A DNA stretch of 64,000 nt from Stercorarius parasiticus (lineage: Eukaryota > Chordata > Aves > Charadriiformes > Stercorariidae): NCBI GenBank assembly GCA_013396915.1, contig VWZL01000806.1, positions 496,001 to 560,000 on the forward strand. Direction: 5' to 3'. The notes beneath the pieces are model-generated. The model searched no databases and was not told the DNA's origin. It was given only the letters and a program-made list of their open reading frames with translations. The stretch's first letter is position 1. Each line of letters begins with the position of its first letter. Shown here in pieces: positions 38,701 through 52,163 of the stretch. The position numbers and the translations under genes are program-made.

Positions 38701-40593
38701 CCCCTGTTACCATCTTTTCAATATGTACAGCCCAATTAGCAAGTAGATACAGACTAGCTTTATTTATTCCTTCATCCCAAATTTACAGATTGATAAACGT
38801 TTGTTGTAAAGTAAAGGAGATCCTAGGAGTAAAGGAGACCCCTTAATATCCTTTTGGATATTTTCATGACTGAAGCTTGGTGCAAGCAACCTTGGTGTTC
38901 TCCTCCAAATCCTGGAGGAGGAAGGTGCTCACTCTTTTTACTTTCATTTCATATATATGTTTACAAGGTATTCTAACACTTCAGTGGAAACATCCCTATT
39001 GTATAACGTCTGTCCATTCAGTTTTCCTCCTCTGTACCGCACAGTTTTTACTTTCTAAAAATTCACTTACGCTTTATCATCTTGTCAGATTTCCATTATG
39101 CTGGCTGAGCACACTGTCTCATTTACTGTCACTTCTAATTAGACCTAAATTTCAACAATCCTTATTTTCCCACACATCATTTTTTGTCCAAAATTTTCTA
39201 AATCTTCTGTTGCAGAACAGCTCTGGTCTTTGTATGCTGCAATATGATAGATGTGCACGCAAGACATTTTATCAATGTCTTGCCGTAGTTACTGTATTTT
39301 TGCTTTAATGCATCCTGACCCAAATGTTTCTGAAATAGTTCCTAACATTGACTGGATGAAGGATTTATGTTAGTGGACATAATATTTGCTGTTTCTCCTT
39401 TGCCTCAGTCAAACCATTCTCTGGTTAATTTTGAGTATTTTCATATGTTCACAGGTGTTGGTGTGTTAAACAATTTATTGTATGCGGTAGGTGGTCATGA
39501 CGGTCCTTTGGTAAGAAAAAGTGTTGAAGTGTTTGATCCTGTCGCCAGTACATGGAAGCAGGTTGCAGACATGAACATGTGCAGAAGGAATGCAGGTATA
39601 TGCTACTATTACTTTAAAATAGTGGTAATATCATTTAGTGTAAATGGCATGTTCCTGGATTTCTGCTGCTTTCATGATGTCACAGAATAGAAACCATGCT
39701 TTTATGGGGTAAACAAGCCAATTGCTAATTTTCATATTGGTTTCCTGTCTTTTTTTTAGGTGTTTGTGCTGTAAATGGTCTCTTGTATGTAGTTGGAGGA
39801 GATGATGGTTCCTGTAATTTATCAACAGTGGAATATTATAATCCAACAACTGATAAATGGACAGTTGTGTCATCTTGTATGAGTACAGGAAGAAGCTATG
39901 CAGGTGATGTGTACAGATAATGATTTTAACAGACTTTTTCCAGTATAAAAGCTAGGATAAGAAATTTGACAAAGCATCCAAACAAAGTCCTGTCTAAGGT
40001 AAAACCTAAGATAGTAGAATGGGTATAAAGAATCTGATGGTATGTTTTGAATGACGACTTCAAACAATTATTCACTACAAGGAAAAAGATGGTATTAAAC
40101 TAGTCAAAAGGGATTTAGCATGTGAGTGGTGAGTCAGAAAGATGATTCTAGTATGACCAGTCCTTTCTTTAACAAGAGATTTGTGTCTCAGTCTACGTGC
40201 GTCCAATTCTGAAGTTCTTTGGGATTTGATATTTAGCAAACGAGCTGTTTCGGGAATCTTTTCCTTCAATAATGGCTATTTCTTAAATGAGTTCTTTAAG
40301 TGAATGTTAAGGATATATTTCCCTGATAACAAAATTAAACTTGAGTAATGGCAAATTTTTTCAAATCACAGAAACTTTCAGAACTTTGCAATGATTCAGA
40401 CAACTTTGTCAGACAGAAATTAGGGAAAATATGAACACAGATGCTGGTGCAGTTTTTTGATGTTATACTAGTTGCGAGGTATTATATTAAAACTTGATTT
40501 TCATGTTCTTATTTTTTTTTAAATACTACCTGAAGATTTATGCCTTTTTCTTTCCTCACTCTAGGTGTTACAGTTATTGACAAACCATTATGA
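17543..40593 (+). CDS. KLHL2: KLHL2 gene, 3' part: 11 coding exons (kelch-like 2, Mayven)
   Basis: Joined exons 17543-17705, 28599-28708, 30124-30240, 31255-31404, 32316-32433, 33084-33281, 34037-34138, 35033-35161, 39455-39595, 39760-39903 and 40565-40593 give 1401 bases, which is 466 residues plus stop with no frameshift. By my recollection of human KLHL2 (593 residues) this corresponds exactly to residues 128-593. It contains the BTB tail, the BACK domain (about 150-260) and six kelch blades (about 308-593), with repeated Y-A-V-G-G and downstream W signatures. The protein family is a substrate adaptor for cullin-3 RING ubiquitin ligase; KLHL2 is reported to bind actin and to target WNK kinases. 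The close paralogue KLHL3 is the alternative, but the neighbours MSMO1 and CPE fit KLHL2. The 5' exons are outside the window. One intron starts with GC instead of GT. Confidence 0.96.
19029..19078 (+). mobile_element. Degenerate CR1 3' tail
   Basis: Diverged match to the CR1 end: gtagatgatttgaagttctt, then ATTTCTATGATTCTGTGG. Only the last 50 or so bases are recognisable; the upstream 100 bases may belong to it. Confidence 0.5.
22412..22772 (+). mobile_element. CR1 LINE fragment, short 3' end
   Basis: Starts in the conserved R-R-L-R-G-D-L-I block (frame 22422-22691, 89 codons) and ends with ATTCTATG at 22758-22765 and a second partial octamer. Same sequence type as the copies at 12146 and 58672. 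Confidence 0.93.
28599..28708 (+). CDS. KLHL2: KLHL2 exon: BACK domain, first part
   Basis: Acceptor aaacag; the 110-base exon completes the split Glu codon and reads Q-H-F-S-D-V-V-L to S-E-E-K, then donor gtaaga. Phase 1 in, phase 0 out. This BACK segment normally contributes to the cullin-3 binding surface (3-box region) of BTB-kelch adaptors. Confidence 0.96.
30124..30240 (+). CDS. KLHL2: KLHL2 exon: BACK domain, middle
   Basis: 117 bases (39 codons, phase 0-0) reading V-F-E-A-V-I-A-W-V to E-Y-L-V-Q. The W-V-x-H-D motif is typical of the BACK domain in kelch-like proteins. Acceptor ggaag, donor gtaagc. Confidence 0.96.
30820..30914 (+). repeat. T/G-rich low-complexity stretch
   Basis: About 95 bases composed nearly only of T and G (GTTTTG, TTGTGG words). 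It generates two overlapping spurious reading frames rich in F, C, W and L. Confidence 0.8.
31255..31404 (+). CDS. KLHL2: KLHL2 exon: end of BACK domain and linker to propeller
   Basis: 150 bases (50 codons, phase 0-0) reading R-V-E-E-E to A-S-L-P-K. It includes the conserved C-x-D-Y-L-I-E-A-x-x-Y-H-L-L-P sequence of the BACK C-terminus and the basic linker before the first kelch blade. Acceptor aaacag, donor gtaaga. Confidence 0.96.
31663..31731 (+). repeat. A-rich (A)nC simple repeat
   Basis: Low-complexity AAAAAAAC / AAACAAAACC stretch within a KLHL2 intron. Confidence 0.85.
32316..32433 (+). CDS. KLHL2: KLHL2 exon: kelch blade 1
   Basis: 118 bases, phase 0 in and phase 1 out. It reads L-M-V-V-V-G-G-Q to R-R-C-R-A and ends inside a Gly codon. 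The G-G doublet, E-C-Y-D-F and W-H-Q-V are kelch repeat hallmarks. Acceptor ttttag, donor gtaaat. Confidence 0.96.
33084..33281 (+). CDS. KLHL2: KLHL2 exon: kelch blades 1-3
   Basis: 198 bases, phase 1-1. It starts M-V-Y-M-G-G, contains V-G-G-F-N-G and Y-D-P-V-K-D-Q-W, and ends with [10 protein letters not shown], so it spans one whole blade and parts of its neighbours. Acceptor ctctag, donor gtattt. Confidence 0.96.
34037..34138 (+). CDS. KLHL2: KLHL2 exon: kelch blade 3
   Basis: 102 bases, phase 1-1, reading L-S-S-V-E-V-Y-N to G-V-G-V-V-G. It carries the N-E-W-F-H-V-A-P-M turn and the R-R-S-S-V-G strand of a kelch repeat. Acceptor tcatag, donor gtaagt. Confidence 0.96.
35033..35161 (+). 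CDS. KLHL2: KLHL2 exon: kelch blade 4
   Basis: 129 bases, phase 1-1. It reads [10 protein letters not shown] to M-S-T-R-R-S-G-A, a full blade with the double glycine and N-E-W-T-Y signatures. Acceptor ttgtag, donor gtgagt. Confidence 0.96.
35162..39454 (+). other. KLHL2: KLHL2 intron between kelch blades 4 and 5 (4.3 kb)
   Basis: GT-AG intron, AT-rich with T-rich stretches. Open frames inside it (for example 38877-39308) are T/C-rich and resemble no known protein. No repeat family is recognised. Confidence 0.85.
39455..39595 (+). CDS. KLHL2: KLHL2 exon: kelch blade 5
   Basis: 141 bases, phase 1-1, reading [16 protein letters not shown] to M-C-R-R-N-A. Acceptor tcacag, donor gtatat. Confidence 0.96.
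39760..39903 (+). CDS. KLHL2: KLHL2 exon: kelch blade 6
   Basis: 144 bases, phase 1-1, reading [16 protein letters not shown] to T-G-R-S-Y-A. Acceptor ttttag; donor gtgatg is a weak match to consensus. The preceding intron is only 164 bases. Confidence 0.96.
39904..40564 (+). other. KLHL2: KLHL2 last intron (661 bases)
   Basis: Starts gtgatg and ends ctctag. Nothing is recognised inside it. Confidence 0.9.
40565..40593 (+). CDS. KLHL2: KLHL2 last coding exon: propeller-closing strand and stop
   Basis: After acceptor ctctag the frame reads V-T-V-I-D-K-P-L then TGA (40591-40593). This is the normal C-terminus of KLHL2 and closes the propeller. The exon continues into the 3' UTR. Confidence 0.95.
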
Positions 40594-40984
40594 TCAGTAA
40601 AAGGATTTTCAACTTGATTATGCACTAGAAGCAGTCTTCAACAAGTGTATTTGAAGTGACTGAGTATCTAAGCACTTCTCTACTTGTAGCTGCACCTTGA
40701 GTCACAGTGGAAGATGTGACTGTCTACAATTACAGATGACAGATGATGAAGATTACTCTAGGTAGAAGCAAGGCGTAGGATTATTCTGCAGTTGAGCAGA
40801 AGCTGATTGAATTTTTGAAGTCTGGTGGACCATTTCTTTTTTTATTGCGAGGTCTTCAGAGAAAAAAAAAAGCCACTTTCATAAGGACAGACTTACGTCA
40901 GTCATGACTGGGAAACGGATTGTCAGTGAAGAATGGTGTGTATTCTGGTGAAAGTAAATTTTTGTCTTATTTTTTCCAGAGACT

Positions 40985-40990
40985 AATAAA
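40985..40990 (+). terminator. KLHL2: Polyadenylation signal AATAAA, KLHL2 proximal
   Basis: Canonical hexamer about 390 bases after the stop codon. Use is inferred. Confidence 0.45.
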
Positions 40991-41335
40991 CGTATTTAAA
41001 GAAATGAACTTTCAGTCTTCATAGTAGGTATTGAATCCCACCTCAGTAATTCAAGCTGGCATGGGGTAAATGTTTCCTTTTATAAAACTTTTGTTACATA
41101 ACTATAATACGTGCATATGTTTGTGTGAGCATACATTGCTTTCTATTGAAATAATTCAAAACCTGATTTTACTATTTATAATTTGGCACAGTACTTTGAA
41201 TATGCCAGTACTATGTTGTAAAACAGAGTTGTATTTTTTGATATGTAACAATGCTTAACACTACTAATTCCCACTGAAGGAGAGATCAGAGATGGTATAA
41301 CACTTCTTGAACAGGTGTAATTTTAAGATCTTTTT

Positions 41336-41341
41336 AATAAA
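41336..41341 (+). terminator. KLHL2: Polyadenylation signal AATAAA, KLHL2 middle
   Basis: Canonical hexamer followed by a TTGTCTGT stretch that could act as a downstream U/GU element. Confidence 0.5.
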
Positions 41342-41656
41342 AATGTTGTCTGTACTTATAACTTTTTTTTTCCTGTTCAATTTTTGGTCACATTTAGATG
41401 TTACTTCTTTCTTACCTTTTTATCCAAAAGGTGATTTGGCATGAAAATAACTGAAAATTTATAATGAATGTATGAAATTGCGTTGAACTTGCATGGTACT
41501 AAGGCCTATTTATGCGTGTAACCTTAGCTTCTATTAGCTAATATCTGAATATACTGTATGTGGCCACGCTTATAAAACAGCTCATTTTTATTCGTTCTTG
41601 GATGGCCTTCTTTTAACATGACCAAAGTTATTGTCATATTTGAGACATTTTCTTCA

Positions 41657-41662
41657 AATAAA
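41657..41662 (+). terminator. KLHL2: Polyadenylation signal AATAAA, KLHL2 distal
   Basis: Canonical hexamer followed by GTTTGTATCTTGTTT, a U/GU-rich downstream element. It is the last signal before the MSMO1 promoter region. Confidence 0.55.
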
Positions 41663-41680
41663 AGTTTGTATCTTGTTTCC

Positions 41681-42085
41681 TAATGCCAACAAGTCGCTTA
41701 AAACTTGTGTTTCGCCATACAAGTCTCAAACCAAATAATCTTTACATTGGTTATTTTTTTTTTTTTTTTGGGGGTGGTGGGGTGGGGGCAGGGGAAGCTG
41801 GTGTTATAAAAGATCTGAATGCAAGCAAATTGAAAAGAATTGTTTAGGAACTAGTCATGTAACTATCCCTGCTTTGCTGCAGGTTTGTTTCTGAAAGCTT
41901 TGGTTTTCGGTTAGTTAAGGTAGCGGCCACCTCTAAGTTACGGTGAAACTACTTGAGCTGTGGAATTAACATGATGGCTGAGAACATCATTTTTTTTGGC
42001 TGATGCCAAAATGAAATGGATGACTTCATTCTACTGTTGATGGTGTATGGTGTATTTACTTGCATGATACCGAACTCCACAAACA
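41681..42085. other. KLHL2-MSMO1 intergenic region before the gap
   Basis: Short AT-rich spacer holding the T-run/G-quadruplex motif and no coding signal. It joins the assembly gap. Confidence 0.8.
41754..41794 (+). repeat. T-run followed by a G-quadruplex motif
   Basis: Sixteen T are followed by four G-runs: G5 at 41770-41774, G4 at 41779-41782, G5 at 41784-41788 and G4 at 41791-41794, with loops of 4, 1 and 2 bases. This fits the standard intramolecular quadruplex pattern. It lies about 100 bases past the last KLHL2 polyadenylation signal and before the MSMO1 promoter. Confidence 0.8.
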
Positions 42086-42529
42086 NNNNNNNNNNNNNNN
42101 NNNNNNNNNNNNNNNNNNNNNNNNNNNNNNNNNNNNNNNNNNNNNNNNNNNNNNNNNNNNNNNNNNNNNNNNNNNNNNNNNNNNNNNNNNNNNNNNNNNN
42201 NNNNNNNNNNNNNNNNNNNNNNNNNNNNNNNNNNNNNNNNNNNNNNNNNNNNNNNNNNNNNNNNNNNNNNNNNNNNNNNNNNNNNNNNNNNNNNNNNNNN
42301 NNNNNNNNNNNNNNNNNNNNNNNNNNNNNNNNNNNNNNNNNNNNNNNNNNNNNNNNNNNNNNNNNNNNNNNNNNNNNNNNNNNNNNNNNNNNNNNNNNNN
42401 NNNNNNNNNNNNNNNNNNNNNNNNNNNNNNNNNNNNNNNNNNNNNNNNNNNNNNNNNNNNNNNNNNNNNNNNNNNNNNNNNNNNNNNNNNNNNNNNNNNN
42501 NNNNNNNNNNNNNNNNNNNNNNNNNNNNN
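42086..42529. other. Assembly gap (444 N)
   Basis: Unresolved bases immediately upstream of GC-rich sequence. The gap probably hides part of the MSMO1 promoter and possibly its true first exon. Whether 444 is the real length cannot be told. Confidence 0.99.
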
Positions 42530-43140
42530 GACGCAAGGCGGCCTGGCGTGCGGGCACACACCGACACCGCCCGTCCCCCGCAGCCGCGGGCAGCGCCGCC
42601 ACGGCCCGGGCTCCTCCCTGAGGAAGACGACGGCGGTGAGCCGCCCGGCAGCCCCGCCGTGCCCTGCGGCTCCTCTCAGAGAAGCGTCAGGGGCAGCGCA
42701 GATGCAACCACGGCCTCCTTTCCCTCGTCCCGGCCGCGCTCTGACTCCCCCCGCCGCTTCCTCCTCCTCCTCCTCCTCCTCTTCCGCTGCGGCGTGAGGG
42801 GCCACCGCCGTCACACAGGTGAGGGGGCGCGGAGGGCGGGCGGGAGGTCGGTCGCGGCCTGCGCCGGGGGTGCCCGCGCCGTTGCCAGGGTGCGGAGGCC
42901 CGGCCGGCTGCACGGCTCCTCCCGGTGGCACCACGGTACCGCTCCGGCGGGTGCCGCCGGCCGGGCGCCTCGCCGCCATCGTCCGGCCTATGGCCCGTGC
43001 CCGCCGGCGGCCTGTGGCAGGGTCTGTCCACTTCCTCGCAGGGTCCTCGCAGACCGGACGAGCCTGACAGGACGGACGAGCCTGATCCCGGCGCCGCCTC
43101 GCCTCTGGTCCCTCGGCTGCTTCTTCGGGAGGGTGAGTAG
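42530..43140 (+). promoter_or_regulatory. MSMO1: CpG-island-like promoter and 5' noncoding exon region of MSMO1
   Basis: About 600 bases of very GC-rich, CpG-rich DNA flanked by AT-rich sequence, located 1.3 kb upstream of the MSMO1 coding start and on the same strand. No conserved coding frame is seen. Several good splice donors occur (gtgagc after 42635, gtgagg after 42818, gtgagt after 43132), any of which could end a noncoding first exon that joins 44450. MSMO1 is a known SREBP target, but no clear sterol regulatory element is visible in this part; it could lie in the gap. Confidence 0.75.
42758..42784 (+). repeat. (TCC)n trinucleotide repeat
   Basis: About eight units of CTC/TCC within the GC-rich MSMO1 promoter region, followed directly by CTTCCGCTGCGG. 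Confidence 0.85.
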
Positions 43141-44449
43141 CCCTGCGCGTGCCCGTCGGCTCGGGAGATCGGGTCGTGAGCTGCCGTGGCATCTGCCATG
43201 GCGTGTTGACTGCTAACAAAATGATATCTGCTATGGTATATCTGCTGTTAATGCGAAACGGTAGCATCTCAGTGCTGTTGCTAAGAAAGAAGAATGGAAG
43301 CCAATGTGGCTGGATACCGAGCTTGGTGTGTTATTTCTGGTGGACCTAGTCCGAGTGTATCAGCTGGGGCCCGACCACGTCCTCTGGCCTGTGGATTGCA
43401 CATACATTTTAGGGTGGAAGAGGGACCTGTTAGAGCAGGTCCAGAGGAGGGCTGCGAAAGTGATCAGAGGGCACATGGCCTACAGAGAGAGTCTGAGAGA
43501 GTTGGGGTTGTTCCCCCCTGGAGAAGAGAAGGCTCTAGGGACACCTTACTGCAGACTTTCAGTACTTAAAGGAGACTTTTAAGAAAGACAGAGAAAGACT
43601 TTTTGCCAAGACCTGTAGAAACAAGACAAGGGGCAATGGTTTTAAACTAAAAAAAAAAGGGTAGGTTTACACTGGACATAAGAACGGCGTTTTCTACAAT
43701 GAGAGTGGTGAGACACTGGAACAGGTTGCACAGGAAGTTGTGGATGCCCCATCATTGGAGGTGTTCGAGGTCAGGTTGGATGGGTTGTTGGACAACCTGA
43801 TCTACTGAAAGATGCCCTGCTGATGGCAGACAGGTTGGGCTAGATGATCTTTGAAGGTCCCTTCCAACCCAAACCAACAACCAGCCTCCTTTGTGGAAAT
43901 GGCAGAAGTTCTGGGCACCTGCGGGAACGCTGCCTCTACACTTTTAAGAGCTGTGATGAAAACTGTCTTACTTATGGAAAGGTGGATTGCCTCAGGCCAT
44001 GTGCAGTCTAGGGGCAGTCTGCAGTGTTGATGTGGTTTGCATGGATTCTGGCTCACACCTATGAGGCTGGATAATCAGGAGATCACACAGTTAATTTAAT
44101 TTCTGATATCTGGTTTGAACCTTTCTGTGCTCTTTTAGTACAGAATATAATCATCCTGCAAAAGACTTGAAATAAAATTGGGTAATAATTAATATTTCTT
44201 TATCCTTTTGCTCCCTTGAGCGAATCTCAAAACTTGAGAAGCTGATTGCCTCTCAAATTGGTTTACCTCTCAAACCGGTCTTAAGCTTTGCTCTTTTACA
44301 CTTTTCTATATAAACAGTATCTATCTGTCTCTCGCTTCTCTTCTCTTCCTTGTTTTACTGTAAAACTAGGTAACAAGTAAGATAGGTAATTTTTTTTCCC
44401 CTGAAGGTTAACTGCCGTTTATTCATTTTTTTTTTCTAAAAATTTGCAG
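43141..44449 (+). other. MSMO1: MSMO1 intron 1 (5' limit inferred)
   Basis: Sequence between the CpG-rich first-exon region and acceptor tttgcag (44449). It holds the CR1 fragment and T-rich sequence. The exact start depends on which first-exon donor is used. Confidence 0.7.
43412..43885 (+). mobile_element. CR1 LINE fragment in MSMO1 intron 1
   Basis: Contains degraded CR1 ORF2 C-terminal sequence (A-A-K-V-I-R-G-H, L-G-L-F-like) followed by the 3' part of the element, with ACACTGGA and GGTCCCTTCCAACCC. The frame is broken at several points, and the terminal ATTCTATG octamers are missing, so both ends are truncated. It resembles the copy at 6450-7062 more than the other copies in the window. 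The 5' limit is uncertain and could reach about 43350. Confidence 0.85.
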
Positions 44450-44504
44450 GTTACTTATAGATAACTGCAGAAGAACTGCAATTGTGATGCTTTATGTTTG
44501 AACA
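44450..44504 (+). other. MSMO1: MSMO1 5' untranslated part of exon 2
   Basis: Begins after acceptor tttgcag and runs to the main ATG. It contains two upstream ATGs (44487 and 44494). Confidence 0.85.

Positions 44505-44514
<10 letters not shown>
44487..44514 (+). promoter_or_regulatory. MSMO1: Two overlapping upstream ORFs at the MSMO1 start codon
   Basis: uORF1 (44487-44501) is ATG plus three codons and TGA, with G at -3. uORF2 (44494-44514) is ATG plus five codons and TGA, in a weak context. It overlaps the main ATG and ends in an ATGA overlap with the second in-frame ATG (44511). Such short uORFs usually lower translation of the main frame; an effect here is inferred. Confidence 0.7.
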
Positions 44515-50274
<5,760 letters not shown>

Positions 50275-50544
50275 ATTTCCAGTGTAAAAATTCTGATGCT
50301 AATACTGGTAGTCAACTTTTGCTTTTCTGTAAAGCAAAATAGTGATCGGATGTTAAGCATAAATCTTGTTCCTTGGCTGCTAAGTGGTAGGGAAAAACAG
50401 CTAATTACACTGCAGTATCTTCGTAATGGGAATGCTTTCTATTTTATATGTAAGTACTGCATATATTTTAACTACAGATTTAAAGATGATGCAAAAAAAC
50501 CTGAGATGACTTGTGTCTATCCTTTTTTTTTTTTTGGAAAAAAA

Positions 50545-50550
50545 AATAAA
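50545..50550 (+). terminator. MSMO1: Polyadenylation signal AATAAA, MSMO1 proximal
   Basis: Hexamer embedded in an A-rich run 270 bases past the stop codon. Use is uncertain. Confidence 0.4.
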
Positions 50551-51010
50551 CTTCAATTTTATCTTTAATGTTACCCACTTTTGGATCCAGGTAGAATTAT
50601 ATATGAAATTGGACTTAGTTTTTTTAAATGTATATTCTTAAATTTGTAATAGCAGAACATATTAACTGGTATCAGCACTGTATTATTTAAATATTGGGTC
50701 AAAGTTGCTTAAAACCAAAACATCTGTTAATAAGAAGCTTGGACAGACCGTTTGCACACTGGATAACGCGAACTGTTAATAACAGAATATCTGGCTAAAC
50801 ATGAGTTACCAGAGACATTCCTGATCTAGATTTATTATGTTATTTTAGATTACAGGCAAAAAGAATAGAAGTTTTTATTGGAAGAAACTCTTTTTTGCTG
50901 CTCTTTTGAAATTTTTCTGTCAGTGTACTTAGCATTTACATTACATTCTTCTCTGTGTGTTGTAATTTGCTGAACTGACTTGTTGCTATATTTGCACTTG
51001 TGACTGATGA

Positions 51011-51016
51011 AATAAA
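51011..51016 (+). terminator. MSMO1: Polyadenylation signal AATAAA, MSMO1 distal
   Basis: Canonical hexamer followed by a clear GU-rich downstream element (GTGGTTTGGTTTGATG). Confidence 0.7.
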
Positions 51017-52117
51017 TGTGGTTTGGTTTGATGCGTGTATTATACTTTTCATATGTTTTTTTAATACAAAGCTGTGATAAAAAATATGTAGGATATCGCA
51101 TCTTACTCTGTTCATCTCTAATGAAGAAGCATTGTTTCTGTTAGTATGGTCTACAACAGTTCCATCTGTTAAGCTACTTACAGAGACAGCAGTAAGAAAT
51201 GGAAATGAAGGAACATCTTGTAAATTCTGCTGGTTTGTGTTTTGAAGGACTTGGATACATAGCTACTGCATGTAGCGACAACTGTTGTCACAAGTGCATT
51301 CTCAAGTTAAGCTACAACTTTCCCAAACTCGAATCTCAAAACCTACTGCTTGAGTTGTGCTAGTAATAGAAGCAGTAGTCTAATATTGTTGAATCTACTC
51401 TAAATATTTGTCTGTTGCACAGGAAATTACAGTGGAAGTATTTAAGAAGGGATTAAACCCTTACAAAGATCTTGCACTTTGTATTTTAATGTCGGCTGTT
51501 CTTCAGACTTCAAATAGCACTTCATCTACCCTATGAGTCCTTTAGAGATGCTTACAGTGTTTGCCTTACCCAAGACCACCTGAATTTTCATGCTGCTTCG
51601 CAGGCAGTCTGGTGTAATCCTCAAAGCAGGCACTCCTGTGAAAGTGCAGGTGAGACAGGGCTTTTAACAGAAAGCCAAGGCGTTAATGATATTCAGAGTG
51701 ATTCAAATATTACTTGGGATGTGGGAGTGGTTCAGATTCCTCTTTGCATATGTTTTGTAGAAGCTTTTACTTCTCTGTCTGTATCCCCATTGAAATTCGG
51801 TGATCTTCCTCTTCCCCTTCCCTCCAAAAGGAAGTAAAAATGCTTGTCTGTGGCAGGTGAATGGAAGCTGAGAACCCTGTCTTGTTTTTAGCGGGGACTG
51901 GTACTTAAGACTCCCTGAATCCATAAGCACCGGCAGCCTGAACTCTCCATGGCGGCAGAGGCGACCTCTTTAATCAGATTTCAGAGATGGCCATTATCCT
52001 CTTGGCTTTGTCAACTCCTACTCTCATCCTGCAGCTGCAGCTGTATTTAGCTTTATTCTACTGAATCCCTAGCCTAAAAATACAAGGAGCTTTCAGTGCT
52101 TCAGATTTTCCCTACGT

Positions 52118-52163
52118 ACATGATTCTGTTCACTTCTCAGACATGATTCTATTCGCTTCTCAG
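52118..52163 (+). repeat. Tandem duplication, 23-base unit
   Basis: Units 52118-52140 and 52141-52163 differ at two positions. Confidence 0.9.

Larger units (their letters stand above)
40594..41680 (+). other. KLHL2: KLHL2 3' untranslated region (end inferred)
   Basis: AT-rich sequence with no coding signal follows the stop. Three AATAAA signals occur (40985, 41336, 41657). The last one, followed by a T/G-rich stretch, is the most likely distal end; shorter 3' UTR forms are possible. The exact cleavage point is inferred. Confidence 0.7.
50275..51040 (+). other. MSMO1: MSMO1 3' untranslated region (end inferred)
   Basis: AT-rich sequence after the stop with two AATAAA signals, at 50545 and 51011. 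The second, followed by a GTGGTTTGGTTTG stretch, looks the stronger, giving a UTR of about 750 bases. Confidence 0.7.

Noticed and set aside
38877..39308. 143-codon + frame just before kelch blade 5
   Set aside because: T/C-rich low-information sequence. It resembles no protein I recognise, and the length is compatible with chance in stop-poor pyrimidine-rich DNA.
41775..41784. Possible sterol regulatory element on the minus strand
   Set aside because: Only 8 of 10 bases fit, it lies in a G-run where such matches arise easily, and it is far from the likely MSMO1 start.
41949..43267. Long open frames (178-403 codons) on both strands through the MSMO1 gap region
   Set aside because: They are open only because N codons are read as X and because GC-rich CpG-island DNA lacks stops. 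The composition is P/R/A/G-rich with no known domain.
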